From JAXMCI01 sp046349435 (GTDB lineage: Bacteria; Pseudomonadota; Alphaproteobacteria; Dongiales; Dongiaceae): DNA of 64,000 nucleotides. The notes under the pieces are model-generated. The model searched no databases, was not told where the DNA came from, and saw only the letters and a list, made by a program, of their open reading frames with translations. Each line of letters starts with the position of its first letter. Position 1 is the stretch's first letter. A program made the translations under genes and the position numbers. Shown in pieces: positions 9,337 to 17,381 of the stretch. The stretch spans positions 62,001 through 126,000 of the forward strand of contig JAXMCI010000011.1 of assembly GCA_046349435.1 (NCBI GenBank). The letters are read 5' to 3'.

Positions 9337-10029
9337 CTACCGCCGCTCGAGCTGCGCCGTGCCGAACAGCACCTCGCGGGCGGCGTCGTCGAGCTGCTGG
9401 CGGCGCAGCTCGCGATAGAGCCTGACGCCGCGCTGCACGGCGGGCCGCTCGCGGATCTGGGCGAACCAGCGGACCACGTTGGGATAGTCCGCCGGGTCGT
9501 GCCCCTGCCGCTCGATGCCGTGCGTCCAGGGCCAGGTCGCCATGTCGGCGATGCCGTACGCCTCGCCGGCGAGATAGGGCGCCTCGCCCAGCCGGCGATC
9601 GAGCACGCCATAGAGGCGCCGTGCCTCCCGGGTGTAGCGCTCGATCGCATAGGGGACCCGCTCCACGGCGTCGGCGCGGAAGTGATAGAGCTGCCCGAAC
9701 ATCGGCCCGATGCCGCTCATCTGGAACATCAGCCACTGCAGCGCGGCGGTGCGGCCGGCGCCGGCGGCCGGCAGGAAGCGGCCGGTCTTCTCCGCGAGGT
9801 AGATCAGGATGGCGCCGGATTCGAAGACGGAGAGCGGCTGCCCGCCGGGACCCTCCTGGTCGACGATCGCCGGGATGCGGCCGTTCGGGCTGATGGCGCG
9901 GAAGGCCGGCTCGTGCTGCGCGCCGCGGTTGATGTCGACGGGGTGCGCCCGGTAGGGCAGGCCGCACTCCTCGAGCATGATGTGGACCTTGTGGCCGTTC
10001 GGCGTCGCCCAGCTGTAGAGGTCGATCAC
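9337..10029 (-). CDS. Glutathione S-transferase-like protein (YfcG/YghU type)
   Basis: This 230-residue protein has a thioredoxin-like N-terminal domain beginning IDLYSWATPNGHKVHIMLEE, followed by the SNGRIPAIVD-type cis-proline loop (here SPNGRIPAIVD) and the ESGAILIYLAEK motif, then an all-helical C-terminal domain. This pattern is that of the nu-class YfcG/YghU glutathione transferases, which act mainly as disulfide reductases. The start is GTG 10029, whose bases overlap the stop of the upstream gene (GTGA). It is the last gene of a three-gene operon. The physiological substrate cannot be deduced. Confidence 0.85.
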   Translation of the reverse strand: MIDLYSWATPNGHKVHIMLEECGLPYRAHPVDINRGAQHEPAFRAISPNGRIPAIVDQEGPGGQPLSVFESGAILIYLAEKTGRFLPAAGAGRTAALQWLMFQMSGIGPMFGQLYHFRADAVERVPYAIERYTREARRLYGVLDRRLGEAPYLAGEAYGIADMATWPWTHGIERQGHDPADYPNVVRWFAQIRERPAVQRGVRLYRELRRQQLDDAAREVLFGTAQLERR

Positions 10030-10466
10030 CGGGCGCTCCCCGCCGCCTCGACCACCGGCGAGCGCGCGTCGCCGGCATGGTGCGGCAGGCCGTCCTCGAC
10101 GCGCAGCCAGGCGAGATGGTCGGGCCAGAAGACGTGCCGCTCCGGGGCGATGCTGCCGGGCTCGTCGAGGCTGCCGGCGCTGACCTCGATCCAGCGGGCG
10201 TAGCGCGACGAGCCCGACGCGAGCGGCGTGCCGCAGCCCGCGCAGAAGCCGCGCCAGCCATGGTCGGAGGAGCGGAAGACCGCGAGCTCGCCGCGGAGCA
10301 GCGCGAAGCGCTCCCGGAGCACGGTCACCCAGGTGAGGAAGGCGGCGCCGCTCCACCGGCGGCAGATCGAGCAGTGGCAATGGCTGACCAGCCGCGGCGG
10401 CCCGGCGATGCGGTAGGCGATCGCGCCGCACAGGCAGCGCCCGGTCAGCGCGTCCGGCGCGCTCAC
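10026..10466 (-). CDS. GFA/CENP-V family zinc protein
   Basis: This 146-residue protein belongs to the glutathione-dependent formaldehyde-activating enzyme (GFA) fold. Zinc-binding cysteine motifs are visible as CLCGAIAY near the N-terminus, CHCSICR about 20 residues later, and CAGCGTPL in the middle. The GTG start at 10466 overlaps the stop of the acyl-CoA synthetase gene, and its own stop overlaps the start of the GST-like gene, so the three form a tightly coupled operon. The name reflects the fold; formaldehyde activity is not proven for most members. Confidence 0.82.
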   Translation of the reverse strand: MSAPDALTGRCLCGAIAYRIAGPPRLVSHCHCSICRRWSGAAFLTWVTVLRERFALLRGELAVFRSSDHGWRGFCAGCGTPLASGSSRYARWIEVSAGSLDEPGSIAPERHVFWPDHLAWLRVEDGLPHHAGDARSPVVEAAGSAR

Positions 10467-12061
10467 TCGGCGCGGCCCTGGTAGTGCGCGGCGAAGCGGC
10501 GGCGCAGCTCCGCCTTCTGCACCTTGTTGGTGGCGGTCTTCGGCAGGCTGTCGACGGTGATCACCGCCTTCGGGCACTTGTAGGGGCTGAGCACGTCGCG
10601 CACCCTGGCGAGCAGCTGGGATTCGTCGATCGTCTCGCCCGGCTTCGGCACGGCGACGGCGGTGACCGCCTCGCCCCAGCGGGCGTGCGGCAGCCCGATC
10701 GCCACCACCTCGAGCAGCCGCGGCTCGACGTCGTAGAGCGCCTGCTCGACCTCGACCGAGGCGACGTTCTCGCCGCCGCTCTTGATCACGTCCTTGAAGC
10801 GGTCCTTGAACCAGAGCAGCCCGTCGGCGTCGAAATAGCCGACGTCGCCCGAGTGGAACCAGCCGTGGCGGAACGCCGCCTCGGTCGCCGCCGGATCGTC
10901 GAGATAGCCGGTCAGCGTCTGCGGGCCGCGATAGACGATCTCGCCGATCTCGCCCGGCGGCAGCCGCCGCCCGCCCCCGTCCATGATGGCGATCTCGACA
11001 TTGGTCGACGGCGTGCCCATCGCGCCGGAGTGGGTCAGCTGGTGCTCCGGCCGGAAGACGGTGGTCACCGGGCTCATCTCGGTCTGGCCGAAGATCAGCG
11101 CGAAGTCGCAGCCGAACAGCTGGATCAGCTCGCGCAGCTCGTGCACCGGCATCGGCGCCATCGCGTAGAGCGCCAGCCGCAGCGCCGAGACGTCGCGCGG
11201 CCGGGCGAGCTGGGCGGCGCGCAGCTGGCGGTACATCAGCGGCAGCGCCAGCAGCGTGGTCACCCGCTCGCGCTCGAAGAGGTCGAGGATGCGCTCGGCG
11301 TCGAAGCCGGGATGGATCACGATCGCCGCCCCGGCGGCGATTGCCGGGGTGCAGAGCGAGTTCAGCGGCGAGGTGTGGAACAGCGGCAGCAGGGCCAGCG
11401 CGCGGTCGCGCGCCGACATGCCGGTGTCCAGCGCCAGGCTGAGGGCGCCGAGATAGATCGAGAGATGGCTGCTGACCACGCCCTTGGGGGCCGAGGTGGT
11501 GCCGCTGGTATAGAGATAGGAGACCGGGTCGCGGTCGCCGACCAGGCACTCCGGCTCGGCCGCCGGCCGGCCCTCGAACAGGGCGGCGAAATCGAGATCG
11601 GCGCCCGCCCTCTCGCCGGCACCTTGCAGGCGGACCACCTCGCGCAGCGCCGGCAGCCCGCCGCGCACGGCGGCGACCAGGCCGAGGAACTCCGCCTCGG
11701 CGACGATCCAGGCGACCTTGGCGTGGCCGAGCACGTAGGCGAGCTCGCCCTGCTTCCACATCAGGTTGGCCGGGACCACGACGGCGCCGATCTTGGCGCA
11801 GGCGAAGTAGAGGGCGAGGAACTCGGCGCGGTTGCGCGACAGGATGCCGACGGCGTCGCCGCGCCGGCAGCCGCGGGCGAGCAGCCCGTGCGCGATGCGG
11901 TTGGTCCAGCCGTTGAACTCGCGGTAGCGCCAGCGCCGCTCGCCGTCGACGATCGCCAGGTCGTCGGGCGCGCGCGCCGCGCTGCGCGTCAGCAGGTCGC
12001 CGACATTGACGCGCTGGATGATGTTGCGGCGCAGCTCGGCTCCATCGGTCACGTGCGGCAT
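10463..12061 (-). CDS. Acyl-CoA synthetase (AMP-forming, FadD-like)
   Basis: This 532-residue member of the ANL superfamily activates a carboxylic acid to an acyl-CoA through an acyl-adenylate. The P-loop motif reads YTSGTTSAPKG, with Ser where Gly is usual. Later motifs include FGQTEMSP, YRGPQTLTGYLDDP, HSGDVGYFD, KDRFKDVIKSGGENV and the terminal catalytic lysine motif PKTATNKVQK. The start ATG 12061 fits the family length; the larger open frame to 12286 runs into the crtI promoter region. It leads the three-gene operon with GFA and GST-like genes. Whether it feeds bacteriochlorophyll or carotenoid metabolism is unknown; a medium or long-chain fatty acid is the likeliest substrate. Confidence 0.86.
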   Translation of the reverse strand: MPHVTDGAELRRNIIQRVNVGDLLTRSAARAPDDLAIVDGERRWRYREFNGWTNRIAHGLLARGCRRGDAVGILSRNRAEFLALYFACAKIGAVVVPANLMWKQGELAYVLGHAKVAWIVAEAEFLGLVAAVRGGLPALREVVRLQGAGERAGADLDFAALFEGRPAAEPECLVGDRDPVSYLYTSGTTSAPKGVVSSHLSIYLGALSLALDTGMSARDRALALLPLFHTSPLNSLCTPAIAAGAAIVIHPGFDAERILDLFERERVTTLLALPLMYRQLRAAQLARPRDVSALRLALYAMAPMPVHELRELIQLFGCDFALIFGQTEMSPVTTVFRPEHQLTHSGAMGTPSTNVEIAIMDGGGRRLPPGEIGEIVYRGPQTLTGYLDDPAATEAAFRHGWFHSGDVGYFDADGLLWFKDRFKDVIKSGGENVASVEVEQALYDVEPRLLEVVAIGLPHARWGEAVTAVAVPKPGETIDESQLLARVRDVLSPYKCPKAVITVDSLPKTATNKVQKAELRRRFAAHYQGRAE

Positions 12062-12145
12062 CCCCTCCGGTCCGGCCGGCGCCCGATCATGGCCCGCGCC
12101 GGGACGGCCGTCCACGGGCCGCGCTGCGAAAGCCGCTGGCCTGAC

Positions 12146-12163
12146 TGTCCAATCCGATTTACA
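12146..12163. promoter_or_regulatory. PpsR/CrtJ operator upstream of crtI
   Basis: A perfect TGT-N12-ACA element, the known recognition pattern of PpsR/CrtJ repressors, ends 10 bases before the crtI start codon. It lies in the 112-base gap between the divergently read acyl-CoA synthetase and crtI. Only one full site is visible here. It probably represses crtIB under conditions when PpsR is active, and it may also affect the divergent gene. Confidence 0.6.
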
Positions 12164-12173
12164 GTCCTGCGTC

Positions 12174-13685
12174 ATGCTGCCGTTGACAGCCGCGGGAGAG
12201 GGGAAGGGGCACGCCGTCGTCATCGGCAGCGGCTTCGGCGGGCTCGCCGCGGCGGTGCGGCTGGGGGCGCGCGGCTGGCGCGTCACCGTGCTGGAGCGGC
12301 TCGACGCGCCCGGCGGCCGCGCCTATGTCCACCGCCGCGACGGCTTCACCTTCGATGCCGGGCCGACCATCGTCACCGCGCCGTTCCTGCTCGAGGAGCT
12401 CTGGGCGCTCTGCGGGCGGCGGCTCGCCGACGATGTCGAGCTGCGGCCGATGGCGCCCTTCTACCGGATCCGCTTCGACGACGGCGAGACCTTCGACTAT
12501 TCCGGCGACGCGGCGGCAATGCGGGCCGAGGTGGCGCGGCTGTCGCCGGCCGATCTCGCCGGCTACGAGTCCTTCATGGCGGCGAGCGAGGCGATCTGCC
12601 GGGTCGGCTTCGAGCAGCTCGGCCACGTCTCCTTCGATTCCTGGACCCGCATGGCGCGCATCGTCCCGGACATGATCCGGCTGGGCAGCCATCGCAGCGT
12701 CCATGCCATGGTCTGCCGCCACTTCCGCGATCCGCGGCTGCGCACCGTGTTCAGCTTTCACCCGCTGCTGATCGGCGGAAATCCGTTCACCGCCACGGCG
12801 ATCTACGCCTTGATCGCCCATCTCGAGCGGCGCTGGGGCGTGCATTTCGCGATGGGCGGCACCGGGCGGCTGGTGGCCGGGCTGGTCGGGCTGATCGAGG
12901 GCCAGGGCGGTGCCGTGCGCTGCGGCGCCGAGGTGGCGGAGATCACCGTGGCGGACGGCCGTGCCACCGGCGTCCGCCTCGCCGCCGGGGAGACCATCGC
13001 CGCCGACCTGGTGGTCTCCAACGCCGACTCCGCCTGGACCTACCGCCACCTGCTGCCGGCCGGGCAGCGCCGCCGCTGGACCGACCGGCGGATCGAGCGG
13101 GCGCGCTACTCGATGGGCCTGTTCGTCTGGTACTTCGGCACGAGGCGGCGCTACCCCGAGGTGGCGCACCACACCATCCTGCTCGGGCCGCGCTACCGCG
13201 AGCTGCTGCACGACATCTTCGAGCGCAAGGTGCTGGCCGAGGATTTCAGCCTCTACCTGCACCGCCCGACCGCCACCGACCCGTCGCTGGCGCCGCCCGG
13301 CTGCGACGCCTTCTACGTGCTCTCGCCGGTGCCCCATCTCGGCGCCGGCATCGACTGGCGGCAGGCGGCCGAGCCCTATCGCCGGGCGCTCGCCCGTCAC
13401 CTCGCGGCCACCGTCCTGCCGGGGCTGGAGGGGGAGATCGTCACCTCGCTGGTGACCACGCCGCAGGACTTCCAGGACCGGCTGCTCGCCTTCCGCGGCG
13501 CCGCCTTCGGCCTCGAGCCGCGGCTGACCCAGAGCGCCTGGTTCCGGCCGCACAACCGCAGCGAGGAGGTCGAGCGGCTCTATCTGGTCGGCGCCGGCAC
13601 CCATCCCGGGGCCGGCCTGCCCGGCGTGCTCTCCTCCGCCCGCATCCTCGATTCGCTGGTTCCCGATGCACCGCTTGCCGCCTGA
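12174..13685 (+). CDS. crtI: Phytoene desaturase
   Basis: CrtI is a membrane-associated FAD enzyme that desaturates phytoene, in this group usually to neurosporene or lycopene. The 503-residue protein begins with the FAD-binding pattern VVIGSGFGGLAAAVRL (glycine motif at residues 18-23). It also carries FDAGPTIVTAP, the middle block GGNPFTATAIYALIAHLE and the C-terminal VGAGTHPGAGLPGVLSSA, all typical of bacterial CrtI. ATG 12174 was chosen because the open frame upstream covers the regulatory region. It overlaps crtB by 20 bases. A PpsR operator sits just upstream. Confidence 0.93.
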   Translation: MLPLTAAGEGKGHAVVIGSGFGGLAAAVRLGARGWRVTVLERLDAPGGRAYVHRRDGFTFDAGPTIVTAPFLLEELWALCGRRLADDVELRPMAPFYRIRFDDGETFDYSGDAAAMRAEVARLSPADLAGYESFMAASEAICRVGFEQLGHVSFDSWTRMARIVPDMIRLGSHRSVHAMVCRHFRDPRLRTVFSFHPLLIGGNPFTATAIYALIAHLERRWGVHFAMGGTGRLVAGLVGLIEGQGGAVRCGAEVAEITVADGRATGVRLAAGETIAADLVVSNADSAWTYRHLLPAGQRRRWTDRRIERARYSMGLFVWYFGTRRRYPEVAHHTILLGPRYRELLHDIFERKVLAEDFSLYLHRPTATDPSLAPPGCDAFYVLSPVPHLGAGIDWRQAAEPYRRALARHLAATVLPGLEGEIVTSLVTTPQDFQDRLLAFRGAAFGLEPRLTQSAWFRPHNRSEEVERLYLVGAGTHPGAGLPGVLSSARILDSLVPDAPLAA

Positions 13686-14703
13686 CCACGGCTTCGCCAC
13701 GCCGGCCGACCTCGCGCATTGCCGGGCGCAGCTGCGTGGCGGCTCGCGCAGCTTCCATGCCGCCTCGCTGGTGCTGCCGCGCGCCGTGCGGGAGCCGGCC
13801 ATCGCCCTCTACGGCTTCTGCCGCATGGCCGACGACGCGATCGACCTCGGCGACGACCGGCTCGGCCGGCTGGCCAGGCTGCGCGAGCGGCTCGACTGCG
13901 CCTATGCCGGCCGGCCGCTGCCCTTTCCCGCCGACCGCGCCTTCGCCGACGTGATCGTCCGCTTCGCCATGCCGCGGGCGCTGCCCGAGGCGCTGCTCGA
14001 GGGGCTGGAGTGGGACGCCGCCGGCCGGCGCTATGCCGACCTGCCGGCGCTCAGCGCCTATGCCGCGCGGGTCGCCGGCTCGGTCGGCGCGATGATGGCG
14101 CTGCTGATGGGCAGGGCCGCGCCGGAGGCGGTGGCGCGGGCCTGCGACCTCGGCGTCGCCATGCAGCTCTCCAACATCGCCCGCGACGTCGGCGAGGATG
14201 CCCGCATGGGGCGCATCTACCTGCCGCTATCCTGGCTCGTCGAGGCCGGCATCGAGCCCGAGGCCTGGCTCGCCCGGCCCGTCTTCGACCCGGCGCTGGG
14301 CGGCGTGGTGGCCCGGCTGCTGGCGGTCGCCGACGGGCTCTACCGCCGGGCCGAGGCCGGCATCGCGGCGCTGCCGCGGGGCTGCCGCCCGGGAATCCGC
14401 GCCGCCCGGCTGATCTATGCCGAGATCGGCCGCGAGGTCGAGCGGCTCGGCTGCAACTCGGTGGCGCAGCGCGCCGTCGTCTCCGGTCGCCGCAAGGCGG
14501 CGCTGCTCGGCCGCGCCCTGCTGCCGACCGGCGGCGAGCGCCGGCCGGCGGCGGCGCATGCGGCACCGCTCGACGAGACCCTGTTCCTGGTCGAGGCCGC
14601 GGCGCAGGGCGGCGCGGCGCCGCGGCGTCCGAGCCTGACCGACCGGCTCGTCTGGACCATCGGCCTGCTCGAGCGGCTGGAGCAGCGCCGGGTGCAGACC
14701 TGA
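13666..14703 (+). CDS. crtB: Phytoene synthase
   Basis: CrtB condenses two geranylgeranyl diphosphates to phytoene, the first committed step of carotenoid synthesis. The 345-residue product has the SRSFHAASLVLP opening and the two aspartate-rich sites: ADDAID in the first third, and the QLSNIARDVGEDARMGRIYLP region in the middle (N and D residues bind magnesium). The start lies inside the end of crtI. The C-terminal tail beyond the synthase core is alanine-rich and poorly conserved. It is read with crtI from the upstream PpsR-controlled region. Confidence 0.93.
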   Translation: MHRLPPDHGFATPADLAHCRAQLRGGSRSFHAASLVLPRAVREPAIALYGFCRMADDAIDLGDDRLGRLARLRERLDCAYAGRPLPFPADRAFADVIVRFAMPRALPEALLEGLEWDAAGRRYADLPALSAYAARVAGSVGAMMALLMGRAAPEAVARACDLGVAMQLSNIARDVGEDARMGRIYLPLSWLVEAGIEPEAWLARPVFDPALGGVVARLLAVADGLYRRAEAGIAALPRGCRPGIRAARLIYAEIGREVERLGCNSVAQRAVVSGRRKAALLGRALLPTGGERRPAAAHAAPLDETLFLVEAAAQGGAAPRRPSLTDRLVWTIGLLERLEQRRVQT

Positions 14704-14714
14704 GGCCGGCCGCG

Positions 14715-14852
14715 ATGCTGGGCTCGCTCTTTCGCTGGGAATGGCTGCTGATCGAGCTGATCGTGCTCGGGCTGGCCGCCTGGGAGCTCTATTCGCTGCG
14801 CCGGCACCGGCTGCGCAAGGAGCGCGAGGCGCGCCGGCGGCCGCCGGCGTGA
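14715..14852 (+). CDS. Small single-span membrane protein, unknown function
   Basis: A 45-residue open frame starts 11 bases after the crtB stop. It encodes a short N-terminus with WEWLL, one hydrophobic helix (LLIELIVLGLAAWEL) and a strongly basic tail (RRHRLRKEREARRRPP), so the tail probably faces the cytoplasm. It ends four bases before the convergent stop of crtC. I do not recognise a named family. The position at the end of crtIB and the neat membrane-protein composition make it a plausible real gene, but there is no functional evidence. Confidence 0.5.
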   Translation: MLGSLFRWEWLLIELIVLGLAAWELYSLRRHRLRKEREARRRPPA

Positions 14853-14856
14853 CGCA

Positions 14857-15779
14857 TCACCCTGGCCGGCGCGGCACGCGGAACGGCAGCATCAGCTGTA
14901 CCCAGGGCTGCACGAAGCGGTCGAGCGACAGGCTCTCGTGCATCGCCGTGACCGGCGCGCCGAGCAGCCGCGAGGACAGCACCGAGCGGGCGTAGAACGG
15001 TGCGTCGAGCACCGTCTCGCGCACCGCGGCCGGGTGCCCGGCATCGGCCCGCGTGGTCCGCGGGATCCGCCACAGGCTGGGCGGCAGCGCCGCCGGCGGC
15101 GGCGGCGCGAAGTCCTCCGTTCCGCCGTCGGCACGGAAGCGGGTGGCGATCGCCAGGCTGCTGCCGTCGCGGCGCGCCACGTCGTAGAGCACGGCGGTGT
15201 CGCGGCCGACCCGGGCGCGCGACCAGGTCCAGCCCGGGAAGGCGCGTTCCAGCGGCTCGTCGCCGTCGTTGCTGTCGAGATAGGCCGGCCGCGCCAGCGG
15301 CTGCCGGGGCGCGCGCGTCACCTCGACCTCGGCCGAGGGGCGATCGGCCGCCAGCGATGGCGGCCGGCGGCGTCGAGGGTGAAGCCGCGGCGGTTGAGCG
15401 CCGTCGGGTGCACGCGCACGGTGCCGCGGATCCGCACCGGCAGCGGCGCCGCGACCTCGTCGATCTCGATGGTGAGGCCGCCCGCGTCCCAGTGCAGCGC
15501 GCTGCGGCCGATGGCGAGCGCGCTCGCGTCGCGCCGCAGCGCGGCGGCGCCGCGCTCGGTCATCGCCCAGGCTCGGCCGCCGGCGCCGCGCAGCGCGACG
15601 TTGAGGCTGCAATGGCGGGTCGGGTCGGCCGGCCCGCGCCGTCGCGCCCAGGCGTAGTAGGGCGAGAAGACGCTGCCGATGAAGGCGATGATGGTGAGGC
15701 TGCTGCGCCCGTCCTCGCTCAGCGCGTCGAGGTACCACCAGGCATAGCCGTCCGGCGCGACCGGCCGGTCGAAGAAAGG
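14857..15779 (-). pseudogene. crtC: Carotenoid 1,2-hydratase CrtC, frameshifted and without a clear start
   Basis: CrtC adds water to the psi end of acyclic carotenoids, opening the spheroidene/spirilloxanthin branch. The N-terminal half contains GYAWWYLDALSEDG and AFIGSVFSPYYAWARRR, then HWDAGGLTIEIDEV; the C-terminal half continues YLDSNDGDEPLERAFPGW and ends at the TGA at 14857-14859. The two halves lie in different frames. Restoring one base to the G4 run at 15337-15340 (C4 on the coding strand) joins RPIAP to SAEVEV. No ATG, GTG or TTG exists in the correct frame near the start of homology (about 15779), inside crtD. Probably one base-calling error plus an unusual start, but real decay cannot be excluded. 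Confidence 0.85.
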
Positions 15780-17338
15780 TCGGCCATCAGGCTCGCCGCC
15801 GCGTGCCGCCCCGACAGGGCCGCCATCGGCACCCCCGCTCCCGGATGCACGCTGCCCCCCGCCAGGTAGAGGCCCGGCACCTTGCTGCGGCTGCCCGGGC
15901 GCTGGAAGGACGCCGTCCAGCCGTGCGAGGCCTGGCCGTAGATCGCCCCGCCGGTCGCCGGGAAGAGGCGGGCGAAATCGGCCGGCGTGGTCACCTGGCT
16001 GGCCTCCGGCCGCAGCGTCAGGCCGCAGGCTGCCAGCCGCTCGAAGGTCCGCGTCGCGCATTGCTCGATCTCCGCAGCGTCGAAGGGGTGGGTGTCGCCG
16101 GTGGCCGGCGCGTTGACCAGGCAGAGCAGCCGCTCGGGCTCGTCCCCCGGCCCGCCCCCCGGCCCGTCCCCCGGCCCGCCGACACCGGCCCGGCCGCGAT
16201 CGTCGCGGTCCTGGGCGCAGACATAGACGGTGGGCGCCGCGGGCAGCCGGGAACGGCCGAACAGGTCGTCGAACTCGGCGCGGTAGTCGCCCGAGAAGAA
16301 CACGTTGTGGCGCAGCAGCGGGAAGCCCGCGCTGCGCGCCACCAGCGCCCAGGTCACCGCCGAGAGCGAGCGCCGGGCGCGGCTCGCCGGTGCCACCGCG
16401 GCGGCCGCCGGGCGGCCGAAGGCGCCGCCGGACAGGGCCGCCACGTCGGCATTGAGCACCACGGCGTCGGCGGCCAGATGCTCGCCGTCGGCCAGCGCGA
16501 CGCCGGCGATCCGTCCGCCCTCGATCCTGAGCTCGGCGACCTCGGCGCCGTAGCGGAAGGTGGCGCCGCGCGCCGCGGCGAGCCCGGCCAGCGCCGCCGC
16601 CAGCCGGTGCATGCCGCCCTCGACCAGCCAGACGCCCTCCTGCTCGACATGGGCAACCAGCATCAGGGTGGCCGGCGCCAGGAAGGGCGAGGAGCCGACA
16701 TAGGTGGCGTAGCGCCCGAAGAGCTGGCGCAGGCGCGGGTCGCGGAAATGCTCGCCGAGCGCCTGCCAGAGGGTGGAGAAGGGCGAGATGCTGAGCAGGT
16801 CGGGCAGGCGGCCGATGCCGACCGCCTGGACCAGGCCGGGCAGGCTCGGCTGCGGCGCGTCGACGAAGCTCTCGGCCAGGGTGCGCCAGATGCGGCGCGC
16901 GCGCTCGCAGAAGCGGCGATAGCCGCGCCCCTCGGCCGGTCCGGCGAAGGCGGCGATCGCCTCGGCCGAGCGCTCGCGGTCGGCGTAGAGGTCGAGCCGG
17001 TCGCGCTCGTTCCAGGCGTGGCGCGCCAGCACCTCGACCGGGCGCAGCACGAGATGCGCATCGAGGCTGCTGCCGGCGGCGGCGAAGATCGCCTCGAAGA
17101 CCGGCCGCAGCGTGAAGACGGTGGGGCCGGCGTCGATCGGCCGGCCCGCCACCATGACCTCGCGCATCTTGCCGCCCGGGGCCGCGGCGCGCTCCAGGAC
17201 GGTGACCTCCAGGCCGCGCCCGGCGAGCTCGAGGGCGGCGACCAGCCCCCCGATTCCCGCTCCGACGACGATGGCGCGCTGGCCGGGCAGGGGGCTCTCC
17301 AGATTGCGGTTGACTTCCGTGTCAATATAACATGACAC
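15719..17338 (-). CDS. crtD: Methoxyneurosporene/hydroxyneurosporene desaturase CrtD
   Basis: CrtD is a CrtI-like FAD desaturase that introduces the C-3,4 double bond into hydroxylated or methoxylated carotenoids. The FAD motif VVGAGIGGLVAALELAGRG lies near residues 24-42, and the C-terminal block is GGSVHPGAGVPMAALSGRHAA. The only usable start is GTG 17338, which lies within a few bases of a PpsR operator. At 539 residues it is somewhat long, partly because of a 12-base tandem repeat coding a Gly-Pro-rich loop (see 16141-16176). Its last 20 codons overlap the beginning of crtC in another frame. Confidence 0.9.
   Translation of the reverse strand: MSCYIDTEVNRNLESPLPGQRAIVVGAGIGGLVAALELAGRGLEVTVLERAAAPGGKMREVMVAGRPIDAGPTVFTLRPVFEAIFAAAGSSLDAHLVLRPVEVLARHAWNERDRLDLYADRERSAEAIAAFAGPAEGRGYRRFCERARRIWRTLAESFVDAPQPSLPGLVQAVGIGRLPDLLSISPFSTLWQALGEHFRDPRLRQLFGRYATYVGSSPFLAPATLMLVAHVEQEGVWLVEGGMHRLAAALAGLAAARGATFRYGAEVAELRIEGGRIAGVALADGEHLAADAVVLNADVAALSGGAFGRPAAAAVAPASRARRSLSAVTWALVARSAGFPLLRHNVFFSGDYRAEFDDLFGRSRLPAAPTVYVCAQDRDDRGRAGVGGPGDGPGGGPGDEPERLLCLVNAPATGDTHPFDAAEIEQCATRTFERLAACGLTLRPEASQVTTPADFARLFPATGGAIYGQASHGWTASFQRPGSRSKVPGLYLAGGSVHPGAGVPMAALSGRHAAASLMADLSSTGRSRRTAMPGGTSTR
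16141..16176. repeat. Three 12-bp tandem repeats inside crtD
   Basis: Three copies of CG(T/C)CCCCCGGCC run head to tail, in frame with crtD. They encode a run of Gly, Pro and Asp residues (GPGDGPGGGPGD), probably a flexible surface loop between conserved blocks of the desaturase. The multiple of three keeps the reading frame open. Such repeats can expand or shrink by slippage and are also easy to misassemble. Confidence 0.7.
17320..17337. promoter_or_regulatory. PpsR/CrtJ operator between crtD and crtE
   Basis: A perfect TGT-N12-ACA element sits in the 43-base gap between divergent crtD and crtE, touching the GTG start codon of crtD. A second, imperfect copy (TGA-N12-ACA, 17333-17350) overlaps it, and an AATTGAC half-site follows at 17356-17362. 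The same stretch is the only AT-rich DNA between the two genes, so it probably holds both promoters. PpsR bound here would block crtDC and crtEF together. Confidence 0.6.
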
Positions 17339-17381
17339 TCCTAACCGACAATCTCAATTGACGCTCCGGGAGGCTCCGCCG

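Noticed and set aside
10484..13954. 1156-codon open frame on the + strand
   Set aside because: It is antisense to the acyl-CoA synthetase and out of frame with crtI; composition (Arg, Gly, His, Asp-rich) is that of a shadow frame.
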